A DNA stretch of 64,000 bases from Hirudo medicinalis (Eukaryota > Annelida > Clitellata > Hirudinida > Hirudinidae): the NCBI GenBank assembly GCA_011800805.1, contig MPNW01000802.1, positions 58,939-122,938 of the forward strand, read 5' to 3'. The position numbers and the translations under genes were made by a program. Of the stretch, positions 49,336 to 60,800 are shown one piece after another. The notes beneath the pieces are model-generated. The model saw nothing but the letters and a program-made list of their open reading frames with translations. It was not told the origin of the DNA and searched no databases. Within the stretch, counting starts at the first letter, position 1. The number at the start of each line of letters is the position of its first letter.

Positions 49336-49827
49336 TCGATCTCTAACGAATAAACAGACCTTCTCTCATACGCGTGTCGTGCTGCCAAGCAGGTGATGTG
49401 CATGTTTCTCATTAGTTTGTTCGTCTACTTGTGGAACTAGCAAGTATTCAAGACTGGATTTGACCAATGAATGGCCATAACTGATGAGTAACTAACTAGA
49501 TCAATTGTACTATGATAATCGTTTATAAAAATTTCGAATATTGTTGTTTTTAAGTGTTGTATTTTAAATCTATTGTTATATTTTTTCTAATCCATAGTAC
49601 GATGGCTATATCGTTAAAAAATGATCGGCATCCTTGTTTTTTTTTTGTTTTTTTTTTTTAGGCAGCACCATCACTTTTGCACGTTGCAAGCATGTAAACC
49701 TGTAGTGCTCATGTCGACAGGTGTCGGCGAGTCGAAAACAAACAGAAAACGAATTGATGCACAAGTTGTAGCGCGCTGGAAACCGACGGATGGGATGGAA
49801 GGATCCCTCCGACATTCCCCGCATCTC

Positions 49828-49940
49828 CATCATCATCACCATCACCAGCATCTTCCACATCACCATCACCATCACCAGCATCTTCCACATCATCTTAATC
49901 ATCACCATCACAAGCATCTTCATCATCATCATCATCAGAT
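49828..49940. repeat. About 30-bp CATCACCATCACCAGCATCT minisatellite, three copies
   Basis: Units of CAYCAYCAYCAC, CAGCATCTTCCACAT repeat twice nearly perfectly and a third time with TTAA and AAGC changes. The His-rich plus frame across it (49621-50019) is probably not a gene. Confidence 0.8.
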
Positions 49941-52900
49941 TGCAAGGATAGCAAAAAATGGATGCTTAAAAATCTACCCCTGCCTTGTAACTCTCTGTGG
50001 AAGATATTCACACCTGTAAGTGTGGAAGGCTCCCTTCGTTCGACTAGCGAGAGTAGCTTAGCAGTTCCTGCAGCAGAAGCGATTCTGATGCAGTGGTACG
50101 ACCTGATGGTGATGGACTAACACGATTACATCATCTCTTTACATCACTCTCATAGCGAATATTCGCGAATATTATCCTTCCCAGACTCAACTTACTTAAC
50201 AAGTGCGAATGAATACTCTCAACTTGTATCTTTGAAATCAAAGTCAGTGCAGAGAAATAGAGGACGGAGCAAACGGTAGATGAGCAGGAGATGTAAATGC
50301 GAAGCGGATAAAATATCTGAAAGTCTAATCAAAAGAAAGTCTCATAACTTTAAAGATCTGTCCAGAAATGATCGATTGCCTCAAAACATAGGAGCTATCT
50401 CTGAGGACGTAGAAAGGATCAGGTTCAAGTATTCAATTCCTATGCTCGGGAGATGCATTTCTCCATGCATTTCAAAATAAACGCATGATGAATTGATGTC
50501 GCTGGAAATGCGTCTTCAAAATTCGAAATAAATCCCAGCCATTTCAAGTTCCACCTACTAGAATTTCGCCCAAACAAACTTTCTGCTCGCATCGTCAATC
50601 TAAAACAATCTCAAATCGATTGAAAAACAAATCGAATATCCTGGAATCGGGAAAACAAGAGTAATTGAAAATTATGACTTTGTTTTACTTGAGCTTCGTC
50701 AGGATTACATTATCACATCTTAACAGCGACCCATTTCTTCCGACTAACGAGATAAGTTCGTCGATATCCTCGTCTTTCTAATTAGCAGATGCTTCGTGTG
50801 ACAACAAAGTAAGTCGATGTGATGAACAGGAAAATCTCTTTCCATTGATCAGGAAATATCCGAGAAGATAACTTTTCTGGTTGTCGGTGCAAATTTATCA
50901 GAAAAGGATTCGACGCTGTGAGAAAAACTTTCTCCATCTTATCGTCGATACTTCTGACCATGTGCGTTTAAGTTGGGTGCTCGAGAATTGGCCATTATTT
51001 TTTTAAAACGAGTTATGATTCCACTTTACATAATTATCATTTTTTCATTTATCGAGATAAATTATAACAGAATGTGATTAATCTTTGAAAATATGTGGAA
51101 GCATGCCGAATGAAGAAATTGACAATAGTCTTTCTTGACTGCAGTGAACGTCGGTGACATTCAGATAATTGATAAAAGTGTACTCAGGAACATTATACGT
51201 GACATTCTGAAATTGTTCTTCTTATCACAGCTTCTCTGATCTAGGACTTCTAAATAGCAGGAATTGTTTTAGCGTGCTACAAATTAAGCAACTTTCAACC
51301 ATTTACAAACAGGACATGTCTGCCTGAGAATCTCGACCAGAATTATTAATGAATGTACAATTTATTATCGACTAATAAATTATAAAACTAACTACTAAGA
51401 CTTTTATCCTCTAATTGGTTAACCAATTATTTACAACTACTTTCATTTTCTAACCAGAAAAGAGAAAGCAAAGATAAGTACAAAGGCCTTCGTAGATCTT
51501 AGCCCAATTTAGAAGTTCTTGGCAAGTATAACCCAGCCCAAAGGTCAAGAGATGAAAAGTTCAAAGTCCCACACAACTAAAGCCGGGCCTTAAGTTGGAC
51601 TAAAAGTGACATCTTTAGAGCGAAACAATTTCAAATATCTTTTAATGCTTGCCCTGTTACGAATGTAAATCGTAAAACATTAGTCAAAACGCTGACTTAG
51701 CAGAAAGAATTACAACTTTTTAAAGAATTTCTTGTTTAAAAACCAGATTTGTTAACTTTTCATATGACTATTACTTCAATTTGAATACATCACGTTACAC
51801 TTCAAAGCCAACCAACGTAATATCGCTACACACAATTCATAAAGATTGCCACTTATTCAAAGTTGAAAATCTAACATATCAGTCACAGCTGCACTACCTA
51901 ATCTGACACCCAAGCCCTAATTTTATCTCTAATTTCCTTCAACTCACTGAATCAGAAATACAAACACAAGCGCACTATTTCACAGCAACCTCTGTTTTGG
52001 CCCACCAAGCTCCTCCATTACGCCACTAGAAACCCCCATCAATTATCTCTTGCAATCCAAAAGTTCTTAAGTCCATCTCTACTGGAATGTCATTGGCGCA
52101 GCAAGTCCAGCACAGGTGCGATATTATCTGGAAGTGTTCAAAGAGGAAGACTTCTCTACAATCGATGGCCTAATCAAATATCTTGAGGGACTGCCTTTGC
52201 GTGCCACAGGATACTAGGGTCTACGGACGGTCGACTTCATAGGAAGGAAGTGTACTAATTATTTATCGCTGTACTTAATTATTATTATTTTATTATTAAT
52301 ATTTATAATATTGTCACTTATTTAGTTATTCCCGCGATTATTTTCATTTTTTTAAATTAGTATTTAGAATACTTTCTAAGGAATTAATAGTTAGGGTTAT
52401 ACAATAGATCTACATAATCTTAAATATATCACGTGTTGGTTTAAACTTTAGACTGACCGATCAAGCGTTGTAAAACACGTTCGTAAATGAATGTTTAGCT
52501 AAGTACGAGCAGCACAATCTCTACAAGCAGTAGTGCAATGAAGCCATTTTAGAGTGCTAAAGACAGTTTTACAACCGGTTACATCGAGTCTCCTGAAAAT
52601 CGCTCAAAATTAAAAGCATTCAAATTCCTACAAGATCGACCACTTTTCGATCGACATTCAACAACGAAAATCGCACGCCATCACGAGATGCACGCGCAGC
52701 AACAGGCTTTCAAAATTGCATCCAGACAAAAAATAAATAAATAAAGAATACCAAGCACAATGTCAGCGCATCCAACAACCACCAACCTGTTACAGCTTCC
52801 TCCGCTCAACACAAGACAAGGAGAAGTCTAAACAATGCTATTTCAAAATCGTATATACAAGATTCAATCACATGATTGTTTGGCATGCGAGCGTTCTCAA

Positions 52901-55900
52901 CCAAAGAGGCGCTCGAGCACAGACACTTAGGACTACGACGGCACGGACAGACAATGGGAGACAAAGAGACACGGCTCACATTGACGTCAATGCTGGCTAT
53001 AATGTAACAGAGGCAATTATTGGGCCCTCATCAAACTTTCAGCCTGGCTCTCCTAAAAATAGTCTCATCTCAAATTCTGACTGTGCACGAGAGCTTAACT
53101 TGCAATTGCTCATTTCGATGGATGTATGAATGGCAAATAACTCGGTAAGAATTCACATTTGGGCATCCACGATCGCTTCGTAGACTAGCTGTGATAAATA
53201 TTGTCTTCGTTTCGAAGCTCATTCCAGACTTTGGTTATGAGTCATGGGAGTCTATAAATAGCGACCCCATAAAAACCCACCAAAAGCCAATGAAAATGAC
53301 CAAGCACAATTAAGTGCTAATTAATTTAAGTTAATTGTAATGGAAAAGGCTGTAAATTCCAATTTGTAACCAGCATTTTTTTTTCTATTAAATTGATTCC
53401 ATTGTGTAACCGAATAAAGTGCCTAAAAATACTCAATTTCTGAAGAGAACCATTCACTAGCTCGGGTAGAACAGCCATTGTCAGGATTCTTGGAGTTTGC
53501 AAAGTTGACTTTGAAATGAAGCAACAAACTTACAACTTACACTTGTTATGAGACTAATGTTCTTGCAAACAATATTTTAACAAGTGCAACACATTAATGA
53601 GACAAATTGTCATTGAGAGCCATTGCAGTGGATTCTGAATGCAACAGATGTCATGAATGTATCACTCCAAATTTGACATTACACGAAAGTTGATAACCAC
53701 ATGTGAAATCATGTTGGTCGTTTAAATTATAATGCAATGATGCTATTAAGTTCAACGTCATAATGTCCACACATTCCAACTGACACATCTCCTATTCATG
53801 GTTTTCATTGAATCCTGAGTCCAAATTATCCTCCAAATTGGTTCATTTCTGTCAACTTTATTCAGAGAATATGATAAATTTCAGAGGCATAAATGGACGA
53901 CAAGATTCCATTCACTTTCATTAAGTATAACTGACTGTTTCACCAGGTTAGTGAATGTGTGAGGATGTCTCGATGTTGCTTTTATTAACAATTCCTTTCA
54001 AGGAAGATAATTAATGTTTGTAATTTTCATTTTTTGTGGCAACAATTTGTTTCTTAATTCATTAAAAATAATCTCTGAATGCACAAAATGCATTCATTTG
54101 TTAGTCAAGAAATTTGAGTTAATCATAAACAGTGACCGACTAACGAATAACTTCTTTTAGGTTATTGTTACTGTCAATGCTTAATTAGTAATAATCATGA
54201 GGGTTAAGCAGTTACAGTAATTGCACACATTAATGGTGTTGCCATCGATCATTTATAGCAGGATGCAATTACCAGGTGAAAACGGATTGGAGCCTACACG
54301 GGCTCTATTTTCAAATAAATTTGAATCAATCAAATAAAAACAAACGAAATCACGACAAATAAACCTCAAATCATAGCAAATACTTGAAAACAAGGTGCTC
54401 CATTATGCAAAAACTGTGTCAACAAGAGTAATGAATGTATTATCGCCAAACAACATTACGATACTCACCAGCCTGGGAGCAGTGTTTGTCAAAAGAGAGA
54501 ATTTCCTTGGGCGATAGCCAACCTACTCGAACTTAATGTCTGTAACTTAATTCTTTATTTTAAAAGAGTATCGAACGATATTACAATTTATGACTGCAAA
54601 TGTACTTCAGTCTTCTTTTTTTTTTAAATATTGTCTTTAATTAATGAAATTCCTATGAATCTGTTCCCAAAATGAATATAGAGGAAAATAATGCACGCTC
54701 AAGTGCATGCCAGAGACTTGGGCCCAATACAAACAGCCAGTAGCTCAAATGGCTTACAGTGAACCTCTGGCTATTACTATAAAGGCCACGTGTCTGTGTG
54801 TCTGTGCGTAGTGTGAATTGTAATGTAATTGTAATTGTGTTACAATTTAATTTTGTAATTCACGAAAACTAATTTACACGTCCTTCTTTTGAGGATGGCA
54901 GAAAAGCAACAACATTTTTTCTCATAATCTCTAAAGCAAGGAGAGAGTCCAATTTGCATATGAATGAGCCACAGACTTACAGCTCCACAGACGATATCTT
55001 ATGAATTATAAATTAATTCCAGTCATATACGAGCACAAACACTGACAGTGGTACCTTTGTATAACACGCTCTAATTCGAGTTGACGGCTGTTCGCATGTG
55101 GAACAAAACGTGTTTATTTGTTGTGAAACGTGTTGTTGTTGATGATGATGAAGATGATGACGATGATGTTGTTGTTGTTGTTGTCAACTTAATGGCAGAA
55201 TATGTATCATACATTTTAATAATACTTGTAATATATTTTGTTCAATTTGTGATTTATAAATGTATTAATTCACAACCACATTGCTACAGGACGAAAATTA
55301 AATGGAACGTGCACATCCACTTTAGTGGAAAATAATTGTACTGTTTATTGACAAAATAACAAGAAATTATATATAAATAAATAAAAAAATAAATATTGAA
55401 AATAACAAGACAATTCATTTGCGTTTCCAGACAAGTAAGCCATTCATCCTTATCAGAATCCTCAACCATATGGCAGTTCCCGGGCGCTTTGTCATGGACC
55501 TTTGATGCCTTATCATTCCACGAGATGAAAGATCATCCTGTGCCCCAGGGCGTGACCTGACATGACCAAGGATTCTGACATTTTCTTCGTTTTGATCTAA
55601 AAAAAAAAACTATTTCTAAAATTTAAAAAGAACCTTATAGAGACTCAATTTTTATTTTGTAATTGTAAAATTGTAGCATTTAATATTAATTAACAATAAA
55701 TCCTCCTCCAATTAATAGAGGAGAACCACATTTCAAAAATTATTTGATATTAATGTAGTTTGTTTTACTGGAGGTAAGATAATTATTCTTTCATTTAAAA
55801 TATAACTGACTCTTCCATTTGCATCCAGAAACTGCAACAACGCATGAACTTTGCGATTTTCCTTTTTTTTTCGATTTCTTGAATTTCTCATTTAATTGTG

Positions 55901-56175
55901 CAACATTTACGATTTGTCTGAATTCTAATAACAAGATCCAATATTTAGACGCACCTTGTACTGATGCATGGAACTTGGTGCATTCAAATGGTCTGTATAA
56001 AAGTTGTTAGATCATTCTTAAAAGATTGTCCTATTCATCAAGTTATGCTGATGACATCTGTAAAATACTACTTAAAAGAATGTTGACGGAGAAATCCAAA
56101 GGTTAGCAAGTTGATGTATGGACAGCATATTGTAAATATTACAAATAAAGAACGCATAACTTCGATGACAAAAAA
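49941..56175. other. Intergenic, gene-poor
   Basis: Scanned on both strands: AT-rich, many stops, no domain-bearing frame, few microsatellites beyond a GAT/GTT run at 55140-55180. GC-richer patches at 50030-50130, 52080-52240 and 54680-54800 may be old repeats but show no recognisable element. The frame at 52872-53129 (85 codons) is unrecognised. Confidence 0.45.
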
Positions 56176-56240
56176 ACAATTGTTTATTGACGTCCGTTGT
56201 GTAGCTAGATGATTAGGACATTGCTCTGACACTTCTGACA
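56176..56240 (-). repeat. Second copy of the 11.4-kb repeat block
   Basis: TTGTTTATTGACGTCCGTTG then TGTAGCTAGATGATTAGGAC matches TTGTTTATTAACGTCCGCTG and the following block at about 11381-11418 with few changes. The adjoining tRNA-Glu-like part is not preserved here. Strand is set by the tRNA-like part of the first copy. Confidence 0.65.
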
Positions 56241-58017
56241 TCTGGGTGAACGTTTCTCAGTTGTTGACAATAAAGAGCGAGTTGGTTCTGATACGAACGA
56301 CTTCAAAACGATGTCAAAAATGACAACTAAATTCTTGCTCGGGTTAATGGATTTGTCGGAGGAAAGAAAGCGGTAGGTCAAAGGCATCATCTATGAGTTT
56401 TAGATGTCTACAACCTAGGGAAGTCCTTTGCTAGGTCAACGTTTCCTGAAAATTGATGATCCCAAAGCTGCTGAAACAACTTTTGTTCTGCTATCCGAAT
56501 CGCACCAGTCGGATGAGATAGGAACAAAATCATTCTGTATGTCCTAGCAAAAGGGCTTTATTTTTTCAATGGTTTTTTGTTTGTTTTATTTGCTCTTAAT
56601 CCCGCGATAAGAACGTTTATTTTAGAAGAAAAATTAATTAAACACTCAGGAAAAATACGTCTGAATGTAGACCTATGATGATCAGAAGCTGTTTCGATCA
56701 TGTTTGTTTCAACACAGGTTGTATTTGTTGCAAGTCTGAAGATGAAAAAAAAACATATAGGATATATATAAATGATATTTAGTTGTTAAACTGATCTGTA
56801 CGTTGAACAATTTGCATATTTGCTATGAATTTGCATATTTAATATTAATTTGCATATTTCTTTAAAGATGGTTTTAAGAGAGTCTGTTGTATTCAAATGA
56901 GAAACTTCACTTTCATTTTTGCTGTATTTACATTTCGTAAATTGAAAGCTTAAATTGATTCATTGTAGTTCTTCCTGATAGCCATAAATTCGCGATAAGC
57001 AAGGCCACCTAACGAATAATCCTGATGATCTATTCTTTGTGTTACAGGAAACAATTCGTTTAAATCAAATTGAATGCAAGTTAATGTTTTCTATGGAATA
57101 AATCACTTGGTGGGTGAAATGTATTACAGATGTTTTAATGCAAAGTAATGTTGAAACATTGAGACATGAGCTTACATATTAAACCCTAATTTACTTAGGA
57201 AATGTCATTCGTCCATTCACCTACATTCGCTAGATGTGCGATAAACATATATCAACAACATTCTTAACGGTATATATTTTTAACATAAATTATCACCTAA
57301 AACAATGGCGTTTACAATTGGATCATTCAGCTTCCTGCAAAAATACGTTGTTTGGAACTAATAAATACAACTTTTAGACAATTGTTGTCGTGGCATGCAA
57401 ATTGGGCTGCAATAGAAGATTGATGCCAAGAGTCAGTTATTAAGTTGTTGTAGATAAATTATGTTCGAATTGTTGAAAATGATTGCAATAACTTTTGAAA
57501 ACACAATAAATATGACAATTGTTGTTCTATTGTTATGCAGCGAGAATTATGTCGTTTTTCTGAGGTTTTCTATCTTTCATAAAACTTAAATTTTAAAATT
57601 ACATTTGTTACGATCGCATCGATTGAGAGACTAGAAGATTTACGAATAGACTTTATTTACACCGCAAGGAACCTACGAAAAGGAATACCTACGGAAGAAC
57701 GAAAACGGAATTAAGGTGACCACTGACTCCGCTTTACCTAGCGGAGTATGCGGCGGTCTTACGTGCATATGCACTTATGTGCACTTCCCCCTTTCAAGAT
57801 CAGATGTCTGCAAAAAGGAATATAGGTTTGGAGAGCCTTCCTGACTTGGTCTGGTAATCTATAAGGATAGATTTCTCCTGAGCTTTCCATCTCCGTGGTC
57901 ACAATGTAAGATCGAGCGGCATCATGCTTACCATCCCCTTGCCCTAGAATCCACTGGATTGGTCAGACGCTAACTTGAAAGTGCACAAACTGGGCAAATT
58001 GTAACTGTGCTAGCAAA
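56241..58017. other. Intergenic before the receptor genes
   Basis: AT-rich. A GC-richer stretch at 57610-57960 includes a 7-bp hairpin (57727-57746) and the palindrome GTGCATATGCAC (57763-57774). It may be the end of an unrecognised repeat or the 5' flank of the pseudogene. Confidence 0.4.
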
Positions 58018-58755
58018 ATGAAACACAAATGTAAATGTCTTTCATTAGAATTAATAATAATTTTTTGTTTCGTTTGCGACATACATCCGCTGGACTATAT
58101 TGAAAACATTGCCTTTCACAAACCAGCTACTCAAAGTTCAATTTGGTATTCACAAGAACTAGCAAATAATTCTCCGGACCGAAATTACGACCAACTTTCG
58201 CACTTCTGTGCTCATGGAGATAAAGAACGAAATGTTTTAGTGTTGGGCTGCAAGTTGGCTCAGAGGGTTCGAGTCCCTGCGAGCGACGGTAAAAGCAACG
58301 GTCGTTGTGTGTGTTCGTGTCGTGTTCGCAACCCAGCTTGCACCATCACAAAGCGCCTCTGGGAGACGGCGCTATATAAATGGTGTAAGCTCCCCTGATG
58401 CTTACGCCTATGGCGCTATACAAATTCACTTATTACTATTAATGTTATTATTATTATTATTATTATTAACATTATTATTATTAATTTGGTTAATAGTGGA
58501 CTTGTTGGATTAATATTACGTAATAGAATTGATCTTGACTCCGAGAAGAGATCCAAGTGCAGTTACTGTTTTGTTATTTAATTTACACCAGTAATAAATT
58601 CACAAGCAATAATTTTTTTAGTGGGATATTCACTTGAGAGATTGGACTATGTGTACTTTGGAATCTCAAATTCACCTAACATCAGTGGAAAGGTTGAGTG
58701 TCCAGTGCATCCTTTGAACTTTTCTGATCGACATTTAACCGAGATTATCTGAATG
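58018..58755 (+). pseudogene. Fucolectin-like (F5/8C-type) receptor pseudogene interrupted by a SINE-like insertion
   Basis: The 58018-58241 part encodes a signal peptide and ENIAFHKPATQSS...HFCAHGDKERN, parallel to residues 1-70 of the intact gene at 60801. The insertion (about 58243-58486) follows. The frame resumes as WLIVDLLD, but where the paralogue has GAA this copy has TAA. A second exon piece with acceptor at about 58622 encodes RLDYVYFGISNSPNISGKVE and then stops (TGA near 58750) after losing homology. No EGF, WSC or membrane exons follow. It is therefore a dead tandem duplicate. Confidence 0.85.
58243..58486 (+). mobile_element. SINE-like element, copy E, with (ATT)n tail
   Basis: Best-preserved copy: head TTGGCTCAGAGGGTTCGAGTCC, where an A-box-like TGGCTCAGAGG runs straight into a perfect B box GGTTCGAGTCC. 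Then GTGTCGTGTTCGCAACCCAG, a first GGCGCTATATAAATGGTG, a second TGGCGCTATACAAATTCA, and an ATT-type tail (58431-58486). It splits the first coding exon of the pseudogene. Flanking TTTTAGT and TTAATTT may be a decayed target duplication. Confidence 0.75.
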
Positions 58756-60800
58756 AATACCTGAGTTCTAAAATATATCAAAATCGAATAAAAATATATA
58801 AAAAATTAATAACAATAATAATAATAATAATAATATATAAAAAAAAAACTAATAATAATAATAATAATAATAGATAAAAACCTAATAATGATAATAATAA
58901 AAAAAATAATAATCAAAATAATAATAATAATCAAAACGAATGGTCTGATCATTACCTCCAATTGCAAAATCAATCTGAGGGAGTACTCGCAAAACTCGTT
59001 AATCAAGGAAACACTGAACGTCATCAGACTCTCACCACCTGCAATTTTTGGGCGATTTATCGAAGCTATAATTCACGATAGTTGAGGACTGCTTATTATT
59101 TCTTTGGAATTAGTTGATATGAGTTTATTACGATTAATAATTATTAATAATTACTAAAAAAAAAGATTCAAATGAAAATTTAAAAATCCAAAATGCACTG
59201 GATAAAGGAAAGCCAAGTATATGAAGTTTAAATTTAAAATACAATTTAAAAAATATTTTATTTTCTTAAAAGCTTTAAGAATACGTTGTTGTGACATGCA
59301 AATTTATTAAAAAATGCAATTATTTTTATATTCACATTAATAGACAATATTTAGAAGTCGATTGTACGACTTCGCGATGCTTCGTTATTTTCAAGTTCCA
59401 ATTCGGAAAGTTAGCATTAGGTGCAGAAATAAGGACTACACTGCTAATTCTCGTCCAAACAATCCCTTCTACCTGGACGCCTGGACCGGGTGGTTAAGGT
59501 TTTCGCTTGGTTTCGCGGTTCTGCTAGGAAGATACCATGTACCACCTGCAAGAGTTCCTATCACTAAAAGTCATTAGTTCAAAATTGAAAATTCAATTAT
59601 TAATTCGTGATTTTGGTATCCCAAATACCGTGAGCGCCAAAGTTATTGAACGTGTTGAATATTACAGAAGCAATATTGTAGTTAGTAAATCTAATTTTTC
59701 ACATGCAACACTTTTGAACACTTTGAACACTTTTTCAAATCAAAATTGCGATGTAATTAAGATAGGATATTGTAAAATAATAACTATAAAACCTTAAAGC
59801 TTTGAAACTTGGGTTTAACAAAAACAAAACAAAATAAAACAAAGCAAAACAAAGCAAAACAAAACAAACATACAATTAAGCAAAGATCACGTGTAACAGT
59901 TAAAGTTATTCATTTGTTTAATTTTCAATTTAGAAACTGTTAATTTCGCAACAAAATGGAGATATTGAAAAAAAAAAAAATAGAGGGAGGATTTAAAATG
60001 GAAACTAAAAAAAAAAAAGCTGATTTTAGTCCGATAAGTTGGCACCAAATAAATAATTATGCACCCACATTACTCGAAGTTATAAATTTGAATCTATAGA
60101 TTACGACCAAGCAGATGCAAATTGTGGGAGATTATGTCCCCTCCCATAAAAATAACAATTTTTCTGTTTCGTGAATTGATTCAACATCGTAGTTCCAAGA
60201 ATGCATAGGTCCAAGAATATTAACCCAATGATGCCATTTCTTCCGTATAAAGTGAACATTACATTTAATTACCAATAAAATTACAACAATTCTCAACTAT
60301 TATTCCTCTAACTGTCAGTAGAAGACACCTTGCTTTTAGAATATCCACCGCTTAGTTATCACTAAAACAAAGTTGAAAATAAATTGATGAACTAACAAAT
60401 TTTAGTTAGTTTTTTAACAGCATGGCCGATACACATGAAATGGCAAGTGAGACTTGGTCATGAAAAGACTTCAACAACAAAATATAAAAAGAATTTAATA
60501 AAAGTAAAAATATTGAATGCTAAAGCGCCCTAACCAGTTGAAAAATTATAAATTTTTTTTATGACTTTACACTTCTGTGATTTGAAGATAAATGAGAATC
60601 GTTGGACTGGGATTATATTTTTAAGTGAAATATCGATAATCGCATAGTGCTGAACCTTTACGATAAAAAAATAGCAGAATAAAAGCCCCAAAACTTTCAG
60701 AACTTTTTTCATTGACATATATTCATTTTAAGTTAAATATATTTCTAAAAATATATTTCTGAAGCGACAATAGCTTTTCCGCAGATAATCATAGCAAGCA
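58756..60800. other. Region between the pseudogene and the intact receptor
   Basis: AAT-rich array at 58805-58940. A GC-richer block at about 59380-59580 is of unknown origin. A run of AAAACAAAACAAAGC units lies at 59818-59870. No coding exon with receptor homology seen. The receptor promoter should lie just before 60801. Confidence 0.5.

Noticed and set aside
49621..50019. His-rich 132-codon frame
   Set aside because: Produced by a CATCAC minisatellite; no support as a protein.
59362..59797. Overlapping 71- and 86-codon frames between the receptor copies
   Set aside because: No resemblance to receptor exons or to any family I recognise; composition changes suggest a decayed repeat.
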